The notes beneath the pieces were generated by a model that saw nothing but the letters and a program-made list of their open reading frames with translations, was not told the DNA's origin and ran no database searches. DNA of 64,000 nucleotides from Gonatopus flavifemur (taxonomy: Eukaryota > Arthropoda > Insecta > Hymenoptera > Dryinidae): NCBI GenBank assembly GCA_018340375.1, contig JAFFJZ010000004.1, forward strand, positions 39,716,001 to 39,780,000, read 5' to 3'. This document shows, one piece after another, positions 11,823 through 23,080 of this stretch; within the stretch, counting starts at the first letter, position 1, and the number at the start of each line of letters is the position of its first letter. The position numbers and the translations under genes were made by a program.

Positions 11823-13470
11823 GTAAAATTCAACAGAGTGAAATTAATTCTTGGGGCAGCCAGAAGGGAACCTAACTTTCTGTTCGAGTGGAAATCTCAC
11901 CATTTCCAATTTAGAGAGTAGAGTTGAAAGCAAATCAATTTGAATTCAATTGAATCAACGTTCAATCAACAATTCAAATTCAATAATCCCCAATTGAAAT
12001 TTCTTCCAATCAACAATTAAAGATTGATTCTTTTCTGATGGGATCAAATACAACGATGAAACGCCGTGGTTTTCTGGAGTATTTGTGAAATTTCCACACC
12101 ATAATTGATAACAGAAGCCAATTCCACTCGTTTTACACCAAGCCATTACCCTAAATATTCTCAATTGAAGTACAGTTACACCAAATCTTTACCGAATCCA
12201 TGCTTATTTTTTACTGAAAAGAAACCAAATTACATTGGTGTGAGAAATTCACAAATACACCGAGTTTTCATGATGAAATACCAAAATGCCCTTGATTTTT
12301 CACTTCATTTGCACTCACACCAAATTTACACAAAAAAGCCACAGTTTAACATTCTCATAAGAGTTGATTAAAATATTTCTTAATTAATAATGAAATCTAA
12401 TTCTACACTGAAATCCTCTTCAATTCACGAATTGGTTTATTTGAGTCAAAATCGGGCAACGTTTGGTTGATTTATTGATTGAGAAAACACAAAACAATAT
12501 CAGAGAAATCGATCAATTATTGCTCAATTTGGAATCGATTAAATTTATTTGTTAATTTATGTGTTAATTCAAAAGAATTTCAATTGAGATTCGAACTTAA
12601 TTGGTGATTAAGAAAAATTTCAATCAAGAATTAAATTTTAATTGTTAATTTTTTTCTTCGTCAATTACCTAATTTACAATCCTGATTAAAATCTACCCAG
12701 AAAATCAGGTTTCGCTAGTGAATTTTTTTCCGTGTGAAAGCTTCTCAGATACCGCATTCTCTTCAAAAGAGTGAGAGCTCTTGAGAATTTTTTTCCAATA
12801 CTTTTGAAGCGACTCACTATTTGAAATATCTGACAAAACCCAACAGCTAATTGTTGTCTGGTTTGGAATGGTTTTCGCTTCGCAAAAACTGAACTAGGTT
12901 CTGTCCGGAATTCCTAAATTGTAAACCTGAGCGGAAAATTTTTATCATTCTTCGATCGAATAGATATCGCAGACTGAGAATTTCGGATTTTTAGTGTCAT
13001 TGAACTCACACGCACAATACAATATCGTTATCAGTCAATGAATGAGGTTTCCATTGAATTTTGTTTGATATCAGCGTGAATACAAAACGTCTTTACGTGA
13101 CATGAAATAAAAATTGGACTTCTCGATTGACTTTGATCGTTCCATTCAAAATTTCACGTGATTAATTGAATGATTTGTTACAGTTCAATGTTGCGTACTA
13201 ACTTCAGGGGGGTATCTATAAATTTCAAGCCAATATAATGTTGATTCTACGTGTTCAGTAAGGAGTCAATTCATCGGGTAATAATGAAAAATATGATGAT
13301 TCCCAAGAATAGAAGATTAATAACTTCCCAACAACACAGATTCTTACATACGTCTCGAAAGAATCAAATGCAAAAGTTAATTCATCATATTTTAATATTG
13401 ACACTTTTAAAATTATGCTGATTCATATATAATTCAATACAATGTTCATTTGAATTATATATAATTTTGA
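11823..13470. other. Non-coding stretch
   Basis: AT-rich sequence dominated by caattgaa/ttcaattg words between about 11930 and 12660. No gene or clear element boundary is seen. Confidence 0.3.
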
Positions 13471-13559
13471 CGGCACACAGAGAAAAATTCTTGCTGAAAT
13501 AGCGATTTTCAAAAATCTGCTTTGATGAATTACACGGAGAAAAAAGATGATGGGATGAT

Positions 13560-14351
13560 CACTAGAGAAGATAGTAAACTGGTGACAAGAAGCTTTTTGG
13601 AAAGTTAGTGCCGCATTCGTTGACAATTCAACAAAAACTGAATCGAAAACAAATTTCTCAGTGTAATTTGGAGCGTTTTAAGCAGAATAAGACCGATTTT
13701 TTGCGTCGTTTCGTAGCTATAGACGAGACTTGGATCTACCATCATGATCCTAAACTGAAACAAGAACGTCGACAGTGGACTGAAGCTAGTTGTTCAGCTC
13801 CAAAACGGGTGAAGTCAGAACGATCGGCAAAGAAGGTTTTAACATCGGTTTTTTGGGACGCAAAAGGGGTTTTGTTGATTGATTATCTCGAAAAAGGTAA
13901 AACAATTGACTCTGAATATTATTGCAACCTTTTGGACCAGTTGGAAGAAAAAATTCGTGAAAAAAGACCAGGTTTACGGAAGAAAAAATCGTTTTTCATC
14001 AAGACAATGCACGTGTTCACACAAGTGTTCTGGCGATGGCTAAACTGAACGAATTGCTTGAACACCCACCGTATCCACCAGATTTGGCTCTCTCCGACTA
14101 TTACCTCTTCAGAAATTTGAAACAATTCTTTCGTGGAAAGCGTTTTTCGTCGAATGGAGAAGCTATTGCAGCTGTGGAACAGTATTTTGCGGAGCTTCCG
14201 GAAAATCATTACAGAGATGGTATAAAATTATGGGAGGATCGTTGGAATAAGTGTGTTGCAGTTGAGGGAGACTATATTGAATAAAAAAAATCATTTCATC
14301 AAAAAATACACATTCTTTCATTTTTGCTTTCAAAACTTTTCAACCAACCTG
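13560..14351 (+). pseudogene. Dead mariner transposase, 5'-truncated and frameshifted
   Basis: The reading starts in the middle of a mariner transposase (VPHSLT, then LERFKQNKTDFLRRF). It contains the first catalytic motif DETW, then VFWDAKGVLLIDYLEKGKTI. Near 13982-13990 an A-run shifts the frame, after which the second motif HQDNARVH and the third YPPDLALSDYYLF follow, ending TAA at 14282-14284. All three catalytic aspartates can be seen, but not in one frame. The N-terminal DNA-binding half and the 5' inverted repeat are missing. The 3' end ttttcaaccaacctg stops at 14351 before TA, as in irritans-like mariners. It may sit in a CACGGAG-type MITE: CACAGAG or CACGGAG ends lie at 13472 and 13533, and CTCAGTG ends at 14531. 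The parts must not be read as one functional protein. Confidence 0.8.
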
Positions 14352-14531
14352 TATTTGCTGATTTAGCAAATTTACTAGCAGCGTGTATGCCTACTATGAG
14401 CCCTCACTTACTAGAAGAGCAAGATTTTTGTTGTAAGAGCGAACTTTTTTCTGATTCAGCGTAAGGATTTGTCGTATCAGCAAAGCAAATTTGTTCCATC
14501 TACTGTTTGAGCAATGCTTTTTCTCTCAGTG

Positions 14532-15123
14532 TGTTTTTCCACTCAGGACTTTTGGAAGATGAAGATTGTTGCAAATTTGTAGAAGCAGATTTCCTTGAAA
14601 TTTGGAAAATGATTCTTCTGACGGGAACGTGTAATTGTTGAATGGTTCGGTCGAGTTGCCGTAACTCTGTTGTGTAACGTGAAAGACATAAATGATGTAT
14701 GAAAACCATATATACGTGCGAAATGGCATACTTACGATCCAAAGAGCCTACTTTTGTTATCTGAGTCGTAAATAAAGTATGACGACTAGGATGATTCAAC
14801 GTTTAAGATCGAAAACTTCGTTGCCTACATACTTGAATGTGCCTAACATACGCACCGAGAAACAATCTTCCTACTTTTCCTGAATGGATTTAAAATTCAA
14901 ATTTGCGTAATGCGAAAGGGAGAAGGAACTGAGATTTATTGAGAGAATAAAGAATATTTTCAAACGTCTCAATATAATTGTACCGTGGAAAGCTGGATGA
15001 ATAATCTCGGAATCCCTGTTCATTTTAAAATTGTTATTTGGATTTCCTGATTCTTTAGAGACAAGAAAATTCACTGTTGCTTTTTTTGTTACTTTCAATG
15101 AATTTGTAGCGATGTGGTTCAAC
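14532..15123. other. Non-coding stretch between two mariners
   Basis: No recognisable gene or repeat in either orientation. Confidence 0.3.
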
Positions 15124-15125
15124 TA

Positions 15126-16411
15126 TTAGGTGTACAAATAAGTTTCCGCGGTTTGTCAAAAGATGGCCCCACCAGAAGGTTATGGAGAAATTGTCAGATG
15201 TAAAACGTAATATCCCAAGTTTAGTCATCTGGCAACACCATAACCTTAAAGTACTAGTGATTCCGTATCAGCATCACGTAATTTTTTTCGTGCAAAAATG
15301 TCAAGTTTTATTCCGAATAAGCATCATTTGCGGGAACTTTTGATTTACTTCTTTAATGTGAAAAAATCTGCAGCTGAGGCGCATCGATTGCTTCTAGAAG
15401 CATATGGTGAAGCTGCTTTAAGTGAGAGAAGTTGTCAGGAATGGTTTCAAAAGTTTAAGAACGGTGAGTTTGACGTTAAAGACAAAGAACGCAGTGGAAG
15501 GCCGAAAGTGTACGAAGACATGGAATTAGAAGTACTATTGGAGGAAGATTCGTCCCAAACGCAAAAAGAACTTGCACTTACTCTACAAGTGACTCAACAA
15601 GCAATTTCACATCGTTTAAAATCGTTAGGAATGATTCAAAAACAAGGAAATTGGGTTCCATATGAACTAAAGCCGAGAGACGTTGAACGCCGATTATGCA
15701 TGAGTGAAATGCTGCTTGCCAGGAATAAAAAAAAGAGATATATGCATCGTAAAGTCACTGGTGACGAAAAATGGATTCACTACGATAATCCAAAGAAGAG
15801 AAAGTCATGGGTTAAGCCCGGCGAACCATCAACATCGACAGCTAAGCCGAATATTCATGGAAAAAAACTCATGCTGTGTATTTGGTGGGATCAGCTTGGT
15901 GTAGTGTATTATGAATTGCTGAAACCAAGCGAAACCATTACTGGAGCTCTCTACCGAACACAATTGATGAGATTGAGTCGGGCACTTAAGGAAAAACGCG
16001 CCCATTACTACTCCAGACAGGACAAAATTATTCTTTTACACGATAATGCTCGTCCACATGTTGCGGCGCCGGTAAAAACATACTTGGAAACACTCAACTG
16101 GGAAGTTTTACCCCACCCGCCGTATTCACCAGACTTAGCCCCTTCTGATTATCACCTGTTCCGGTCGATGGCACATGGTCTGTCTGAGCAGCGCTTCACA
16201 TCATATGAAGACACCAAAAATTGGGTAGATTTGTGGATAGCGTCAAAAGATGAAGAGTTTTTTCGACGGGGTATCCGAATGTTGCCAGAAAGATGGGGAA
16301 AAGTAGTGGCAAATGATGGAAAATACTTTGAATAAAACGTCATGTACTTTTCCTTTACAATAAATTCCTAATTTTTTATAAAAAACCGCGGAAACTTATT
16401 TGTACACCTAA
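15126..16411 (+). mobile_element. Full-length mariner transposon (mauritiana-like)
   Basis: The element is 1286 bp, with 29-base perfect terminal inverted repeats beginning TTAGGTGTACAAATAAGT. A TA duplication lies on each side (15124-15125 and 16412-16413). It holds one uninterrupted transposase gene preceded by about 170 bp and followed by about 75 bp of untranslated DNA. Size and organisation match those remembered for the Mos1 element. Intact ends, intact target duplication and an intact gene point to a recent insertion. Confidence 0.95.
15298..16335 (+). CDS. Mariner transposase, DD34D, 345 aa, apparently intact
   Basis: This enzyme cuts and pastes the surrounding mariner element by recognising its terminal repeats and inserting at TA. 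The first ATG gives 345 residues, the usual family length. The N-terminal paired-like helix-turn-helix region spans about residues 1-110 (SERSCQEWFQKFK; then TQQAISHRLKSLG). The linker carries the WVPYEL motif at 119-124. Catalytic aspartates are at D156 (GDEKW), D249 (HDNARPH) and D284 (SPDLAPSDYHLF), giving the DD34D spacing typical of mariners, at the positions I recall for Mos1. The C-terminus (PERWGKVVANDGKYFE) is also typical. No frameshift or stop is present and all key residues are conserved, so it may be active. A 66-codon frame in another phase is a shadow of this gene. Confidence 0.95.
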   Translation: MSSFIPNKHHLRELLIYFFNVKKSAAEAHRLLLEAYGEAALSERSCQEWFQKFKNGEFDVKDKERSGRPKVYEDMELEVLLEEDSSQTQKELALTLQVTQQAISHRLKSLGMIQKQGNWVPYELKPRDVERRLCMSEMLLARNKKKRYMHRKVTGDEKWIHYDNPKKRKSWVKPGEPSTSTAKPNIHGKKLMLCIWWDQLGVVYYELLKPSETITGALYRTQLMRLSRALKEKRAHYYSRQDKIILLHDNARPHVAAPVKTYLETLNWEVLPHPPYSPDLAPSDYHLFRSMAHGLSEQRFTSYEDTKNWVDLWIASKDEEFFRRGIRMLPERWGKVVANDGKYFE

Positions 16412-16599
16412 TAATAAAATCAATCTATTCGATATGTTTCAAATTTGAATCTCAAGAGGTCTTTTGAAGCTCCCATACACGTTTCAATGGCACGTTGGGC
16501 TGCTTGGGCGATGAAAATGAAGCGTGCATCCAAGAGTTCAGGAAGAGCGCCTGGAAAGTCAATTGAGAGAATATAAAATGTTTGGGAGTGTACATCAAG

Positions 16600-16715
16600 G
16601 CCTTGGTTAAAAAAATCCATAGAATCTGATGAGATGAAATTTAATGGGATTTGGTCAGAACATTGTACAAGATTCAATTAGATTTGGCGAGAATCAATGG
16701 TTTTTGTAATCAGGA
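16600..16715. repeat. Diverged CC(C)TGGTTAAAA-type MITE
   Basis: It runs from ccttggttaaaaaaatccat to caatggtttttgtaatcagga, with the internal agatttggcgagaatcaatgg phrase of the copy at 2512-2747. Ends are degraded and no duplication is visible. Confidence 0.5.
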
Positions 16716-16777
16716 GGATGATCGAATTCACTATGCCGACCCTCGGTGGCACCTGTGTGCATAAACTTTTCGGCGTT

Positions 16778-17072
16778 CACTGAGAACCCAATTTCTTAGG
16801 CTGGAAGAAAATTTTCAATGCTCTCATTCTAATAAATTTTTCTTCCAATGGGAAAGAATTCAATTCAATGGAAAAAGTTTTTATCAAATTGCAAGAAAGA
16901 ATTCTCAAATCGAAACAGAGATATATTCCTTCTTCAATTCGAAGAACGTTGTTATTTCACTTTAATGAAAAATTTTCCCGTTGGAATGAATTATTTGTTC
17001 CAACGGAAAAAAAATTCATCAGAATAAGGGCGAAGAAATTTTTTTCGAGTCTAAGAAATTGGGTTATCAGTG
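16778..17072. repeat. CACTGAGAACCCAATTTC-type foldback MITE, copy 1
   Basis: It begins CACTGAGAACCCAATTTCTT and ends with the mirrored AAGAAATTGGGTTATCAGTG. TT lies on both sides. The interior is rich in gaaaaattttc and ttcaatggaa words. Sister copies are 31917-32199 and 59806-60891. Confidence 0.7.
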
Positions 17073-17348
17073 TTCATTCAAGGTTACAAAACTTGAATGC
17101 AATCAAGAATTGGAATTGTAAGTTATTCTAAGATCACATTACATCGGCACACGTTCTAATCCAACTTAATTTGAAAAATAAGTGGTTTAATGAAATAATT
17201 TTAACTCTTCTGGCTTATCAATTAGCAAATTCTTTGAGCACATATGATAAATACCTATACCATCCAATATGTTATTTTCAATGCCCATGCGGGCATTGAC
17301 AAGGCTGAAAAAACTCCAAGCTTGTCCCAGGGTTGGCGCATGTGCCAA

Positions 17349-17599
17349 CCCACACAGGACAGTCGCCGAGCAATTGCGTCGTATCTCCGTAGAATTGAGG
17401 GAGGAGAAAGGGAGCGGTGGATATTACGTGGTTCGATGGAGAAGCAACGTAGAGGCGACGGAGAAATGTCCGACCGTTTTTTCGGGCGGACATTTCTCCA
17501 TTGCGTCTCCGCTGCTTCTCCATGGTGCCACGCTGTATTCACCGATCCCTTTTTTCTCCCTGAATTCCACGGAGAGGCGACGTAGGTGTCCTGTGTGGG
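17349..17599. repeat. GC-rich near-perfect hairpin element, termini CCCACACAGGACA
   Basis: The two arms of about 120 bases are near-perfect reverse complements around a loop of only about 10 bases (gttttttcgg near 17475-17484). AA flanks both sides (17347-17348, 17600-17601). It is far richer in GC than its surroundings. The long open frames on both strands here arise because the arms mirror each other; no protein is supported. Confidence 0.8.
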
Positions 17600-19125
17600 A
17601 AGGACAAACCTTCGCTGAAAACAATTCGGCCAATATTGTCCCATTATTTCAAATGATCAATTGGTCATTGAAATTGATCATGGTGCGTTTGAAATATTTG
17701 AAAAAAGTTCACTGCATTGGTGCAAGCTTGGCACAAGCGTTCGTCATGAACAATTGTGCCAAAATTGTGCACATGAGTGCAAGCATCCATGCTCAAGCGA
17801 ACAAGCGATGAGCAGGGATTGAATTTCGAATTTGTAATGGCTGAAGTCTTGTACATGACAGTTTGCCTCAGTTTGGCCCACGCTTGGCTCGACAGTTGTG
17901 CACATTAAGACAGATATCATAGTAGAAACTCATTAGTTTGCGCATAATTCAACATTATAAGCGAATCGATTGAAATATCCAAGGACGCGAATTTGCCAGT
18001 AATAGTACAAGGCTGTTTCAAGCTAAGCATATTTGTTCCATAGTTTCAACTTGTAACCCGTATGATAATCTAAGGGAAACAATTCATAAACCGAAATATG
18101 GATCAATTACATTCTTCATCACAATCCGTGTAACGAAAAATGCATTGGTCGATCAATCTTGGTAAATCAATTGCATCGAGTCTGGCATAACCATCGGCTC
18201 AAGTCTGGGCCAAACTTGGTGAAAATATTCATGACGAATTTCAGCACTTGGTTGAATATCTCTGAATATTCCAAAATCTTGTGAACGTTTTAGATAAAAA
18301 TAAAGATGAAGCCACCGAAAATGATTGTGATTTCCAATTTATTCCAATATTCATATCACAAACTTCAATATCTCTTTTATCGATCCTGTTGATCATCGAT
18401 TCCATCATCCTTGGCAATAAACGATATATAATTCTTGATGAAATTGAATATTTTTTTCGATCCCATAATCTATATACAGAAAACTAGTTAAAACGATGAG
18501 TTCGTCAGAGTATAATTTACAATTCACGTATAATTTATACACAAATTTCTCTGTGAGAAATGTTTATTAACCATATATCTTTCACTCGTGCACGATAAAT
18601 TACCGCTTTTTTCTCTCGTATTACACAATATTTGAGATCCAGTACATAGTTTTACTTCTCGCGCGTGTTCAATCAGAACTTACAATTTGACCTTCTTTTG
18701 TTCACGATGTACTTCTTTTTTTTGGTGATAAATTCTCAAAATGGATTTTACCTTCGAAAGGTTTCTCAAGTTAATGCGATTTGTACATTTATTTTTGAAT
18801 TATCACCTTCTTCTTGTCAACTTGACATAATTTGAAGGGGATTATGAATGTGAATTTTGTGTCGTTAATATACATTTAGAGATGAAATTGAATTCAAATG
18901 TCCGATAAATGTGTTGAAAACCATTGAATTTCAATTCTATGAGTATTGGTTTACGTTATGTTTACTATTTTGGAGGTTCTGTCTCTACATTTTTCTCCGT
19001 AATTTGTGTATTATAGAGATAGAGTATGGAAATTTCATCAGAGTGTTTAGTCACTGGGCTTCTGAAAGGATGTAGGAGAAAGGAGATGAAAATAATTACA
19101 GTTCAGAAGGTTCCATCTTTGGGCT
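17600..19125. other. GCCAAGC-word repeat DNA and AT-rich unique DNA
   Basis: Between 17620 and 18250 phrases such as ccaatattg, gtgccaa and gcttgg(c) recur in both orientations, as in the repeats at 21.6 and 52-54 kb. From about 18260 to 19125 no gene or repeat is evident. Confidence 0.4.
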
Positions 19126-19740
19126 CCGCCAATGCTGACAATGGAATATAGCTTGGCGGAATAATGGAATATTCAATGTTGATTAACAATAGATAAAATG
19201 TTGCACCTATGTCGGTGTTCAACGAATTTCGGTTGTCAGCCTACCATTAATTCACAATCCTGCCAGACTTGGCTCATCCTTGGTCCAACATTGACTGAAC
19301 GAGAGAATATATTTAAAGTGAGGATCATTTGAAATATGGTTGAATATTGCCACAAACTTTGGCCTAGTCTCGATAAAAATTAGTTTCCAATGTAGCGCCG
19401 ATCATTGGTGATAGCATGGCTCAATATTGGGATGCCCTTCAATTCTAACGTTTGAGAGCTGATCTGAATCGTGGATTTTTCCAAGTCGTCAACATGATAT
19501 CAGTTGATTTACAATTTTGAGTGCAAATAAATCAACATCACATTGATAATTTGTATCATCATAACGTAAACAGTTGGTTATAAAAACTTTCATTTCTTTA
19601 CCGCCGTATTCAATGTTTTTGTTACTTTACTGATCGAGTGTGAGAGTACTGAGAAACGTATACAAGAAATATATGAGGCTCAAATAATTCTCCGGAAGAA
19701 CATTAAATCGTTCTTTGTTACAGGTTACAAAAAAAGGCTC
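19126..19740 (-). repeat. Dispersed GCCAAGC repeat, inverted copy
   Basis: It runs from ggctccgccaatgctgacaat to gttctttgttacaggttac. The same sequence appears in the opposite orientation at 61255-62003, 58255-58848 and 53780-54600, with conserved phrases gttgaatattgccacaaact and gttcaacgaatttcggttgtc. No coding potential. Confidence 0.65.
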
Positions 19741-19744
19741 CCTA

Positions 19745-19985
19745 GTGAAAAAAGTTTCTCTGAAAACCTCTGAAAATTTCCCTGAATTTCACTGCAAAAC
19801 TGTAAATCTCACGAAGAAACTCTGAGAAATTCTGAAAAGCTCTCACTTATCGGGCACGTTTTTCCACTGAAAATTTTTCTCAATAACTATGAATATCTCT
19901 GAAGAACTTTGAATTTTTCTGAAAATCACTGGGACTCTCTGAAAAACTATGAACACTTCTGAAATCTTCTGAAAAACTTTTCAAT
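19745..19985. repeat. Array of TCTGAAAA words
   Basis: At least a dozen copies of ctctgaaaa/tctgaaaaact occur at irregular 10-20-base spacing. Similar arrays, partly inverted, lie near 32790-32920, 51510-51580 and 59530-59600. The phrase cttatcgggcac at 19847-19858 is mirrored as gtgcccgataag at 59627-59638, so these belong to one dispersed family. Confidence 0.5.
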
Positions 19986-21560
19986 GAAAATGGCATGTCG
20001 CGCCATGCTAGCGCCAATGGTAAATTTCTATGCGGGTTGAATATTTGGATTTGCTGGGTTTCATTCGGATTTGCCTGGCATTTTTCACATAACTCTTCAG
20101 AGGTTTGTCTAGAATAAGCAAATCTTCCCGAAGGAATAACTACTTTTTGAAATAAGAACATAAATTCCGCTGATCGTGAAGATTATTCCGCGTTGCATTC
20201 ATTCGAATTTCGCTACCATCCAAAAACCTCAGAAATCAAATTCGACGGAGGATTCTCTATTCGAAAACATAAAAATTTCAATTTTGGATCTGGATCTATC
20301 GAAATTCTGTACCCCAAAATTAAAATCACGTACCCTACAAAGTTTATCTGGAGCATCGCAACTGTTTTGGACGAATCTAAATGCATTAATCACTTCTGAC
20401 CTCGCTCTGAAACCCAAACTGCACCCCTTCCCCCTTCTTCCTCATTTGAAATCTCGCTTCGTTTACAAATCATCCTCGCCGATAAACTGCTGTCTGCGAT
20501 TTTAAAATATGGGATCGGGGGAGGACGAAAAGAGATCGAGAGAAAAAGCGATATATATATTATTATTCTTTGCTGAATCTATACATGAAGAAGAGAGTGA
20601 GAGAGAGAGAGAGAGAGAGAGAAGAGAGAAAAAAGAAAAAAAGGAGAGATGAGAATCTCAACGAGGTCCTCGTCTGGAGGTTCCAGTTGAGGGCGGCGCC
20701 ACGTTTGCGCCATACAAAAAGTTCAGGAGGGGAATAAAAGGAAAGGAAAAAAGGAACTGGCGGAGAGCGGCTAACATGGAATAGCCCTTAGCCGGCACGA
20801 GATAGCCACTCTTCAGCCTGATGGATACTCTTTCTCTTTCTTTCTCGCTCACCCTCTACCTCCTATAACTGTGTGTATCACCCTGTGTACTCGTCGTGGT
20901 CATATACCACCGCTCACCTTGATCCTTTGTAATACCTTTGTGATTATCCAAATATATATATGTACATATATACCTTCGAGTTTATATACTTTGTCTCGCT
21001 TAGACACGGTGCGCGAGGCGTGGGGGTCGTAGTCGATTCTTCTCCAACCTCCACACCTCGTGTAGACATCGTGAAAATACATCGTAGGAGAACACGTATG
21101 ATCATATTAGAATTATGTGCTCATTGAATATGCTAAACGAAAACTGGGTCTTATCTAGGAATTCGTGAGGTATATCATATCTAATGTAACCAAATCAGTG
21201 CCTAAGTTATTCTTGTTTGAACCAGCGTAGATAAGACAATCGATTTGGAGACTTGAAAGGGATTTGAACAGTCAATTTGAACGATAGTTCGACTGGCGCC
21301 TGCCGAAACCTGAATTGGTTAGAGAAAAAAATCGAAAAATAACCAAATGTTTCACGGCTACGATGCTCATGGAATTGAGAAGTACAGAAAATTGTTTCGA
21401 GTATTTTCTTTCGATATATAAAAGATTCTCTGTTCTTATTTTTCATTTTTTCACTCCTGGGGAGATTCATATATATTCTTTTGGAATCATTTTTCATATA
21501 TTCAAATTCATGAAGAAAATGAGAGAAAGAATAATGAAATTTCTTCTATTTTGAGCTACA
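19986..21560. other. Unique, locally CpG/GA-rich stretch
   Basis: This looks like single-copy host DNA. A (GA)n microsatellite lies at 20590-20622. The interval from about 20500 to 21080 is richer in GC and CpG than the rest, with pyrimidine-rich runs and several TATA-like stretches, which would suit a promoter or 5' untranslated region. No exon with a recognisable domain was found on either strand. Confidence 0.35.
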
Positions 21561-21561
21561 T

Positions 21562-22685
21562 TGTAAAGAATAATCGGAATTTTCCTATACTCAGCAACCG
21601 GAAATCAATTTCCGGTACATCCCAGGTAAGAAATGCCAATACTGACGAGTGGTCCAAGCTGGGCAAAATATCAGGATGCCAAGCATTGCGAACCAATATT
21701 GGTTCAATATACAACCGTTGGTTATTTCAGAACGCACACCGGGCTTCATAGGGAATGCCAATATGACAGCTGATGTGAGCTTGGCAAAATGTAGAGCTGC
21801 CAAGCATGGCGAACCAATATGCACCCAATATAAAACCATTCGTTTTTTGAGAACGAATACCATGTTTCATAAGAAATGGCAATACAAGAAGTGGCTCAAG
21901 CTTGGAGGAACGTTAAGCTGCCAAGCATGGCGAACCAATATCGGCCCAATATAAAATCATTTGTTACTTGAGAATCCATACTTCATTCCATGGGCAATGC
22001 ATCATAACAAGTAGTTTAAGCTTGACAAAACATTCGACTGCCAAGCATGGTGAACCAATATTGGGCGAATTGAGCACCATTGGTTATTTGAGAACCTATA
22101 CCGCATCCTCATGCTTGTAATTATCTCAGAGTTGTACCAGTATTAATTATCGTTATGATGAATAATGATTCTTCATGTCGCAAACGGAATGTCATGAAGA
22201 ATGATTTATTCCTTTCTTCTAAGAAAGTGTGGAGAACCAGGTTGAAGGTTCTCAAAAGTTGATATACACAACTTGGGCCAGGTCCGGTTTGGTCATACAA
22301 GCCAAGCTGCAAAAAACTCATAAAACATGTATCGATTTATCATGATACCTTGGGCCATGCTTGGTATTGTTTTTTGGCTCAATGTTGGGTACCAAGCCTG
22401 GTACGAAGTTATCATCCTAAGCTCTCAACAAGCTTGGACCATTTTTTGTGATGGGTTCTGGAGCTATATAAGTCAGAATTGGGCCAAAGTTGGGGCAATT
22501 TGTCAATTCCTATCTTGGATGTGTATGAAATTTCCTATAAATTTGAGTGAAAATTCAAAACTTTATGGGTTTTTACTATCACTTTCCAACAAATTTCCGA
22601 TAGAACACAAAAAATTTCTAACGCATGTATGTGTTAATTACTCCCGAACATGTATGTGAAGTTTACCATGAAAATTCTTCACAGA
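21562..22685. repeat. CACTGTAAA-type MITE split by a larger insertion
   Basis: The left part (21562-21627: cattgtaaagaataatcggaa, then ggaaatcaatttccggtacat) and the right part (from about 22526: atgtgtatgaaatttcc, then ctaacgcatgtatgtgttaattac) join into the same order as the uninterrupted element at 40065-40315. About 900 bp separates them. Confidence 0.6.
21628..22525. repeat. Insertion with 121-bp tandem repeats of GCCAAGC type
   Basis: Weak terminal similarity (CCCAGGTAAGAAAT against the mirror of ATTCCTATCTTGG) and AT on each side suggest a CCC-type element. Inside, four tandem units of 120-121 bp start around 21630; the phrase gccaagcat(t/g)g recurs at 21678, 21799, 21920 and 22040. 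Each unit also holds gaaccaatat and a ttgagaac phrase. No gene. Confidence 0.65.
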
Positions 22686-23080
22686 GCATGAAGTTTCATG
22701 TTCTTCACTTCAGCATACATACAAAAATTCTCCAATAGGGTACTGGGATTTTTATAATTCAAATGTAATTTTCCGGCACGAATGTACAGGTTAATTGCTT
22801 CCAGTACAGTACTGGAAGTTTTCCGAAGATTCTTTTCATAGTGCAGTTTGCAGCGAAGGCCATAAGGATAAAACGAACAAGAATTTGTATGGGAAAATTG
22901 ATCGATTAAAATATGTTAGTTCTTCTAAAAGAGAGACTACCAGGTGTCATTTAAAGATACTGGGGAAATCCGGATGCATAGTGAGAAATTTGTGTACTCT
23001 CAACACCTCACGCAGCACCACAGTCCCAGAAGAATTCATAAACAATTCTTATTGAACTGATTGTGTTCTTTGAGTTATGA
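22686..23080. other. Non-coding stretch
   Basis: No gene recognised. The interval 22990-23060 is loosely mirrored by 23405-23465 (agaattcataa and cagcaccacagt phrases), so both may be shoulders of an older foldback split by the element at 23081-23405. Confidence 0.3.

Noticed and set aside
10833..12735. A 1.9-kb CACGGAG-type element
   Set aside because: The two ends look alike but flanks (TA and TG) disagree and the shoulders do not mirror each other.
17244..17811. Long overlapping open frames on both strands
   Set aside because: They lie on a near-perfect hairpin, so each frame is mirrored on the other strand; no domain.
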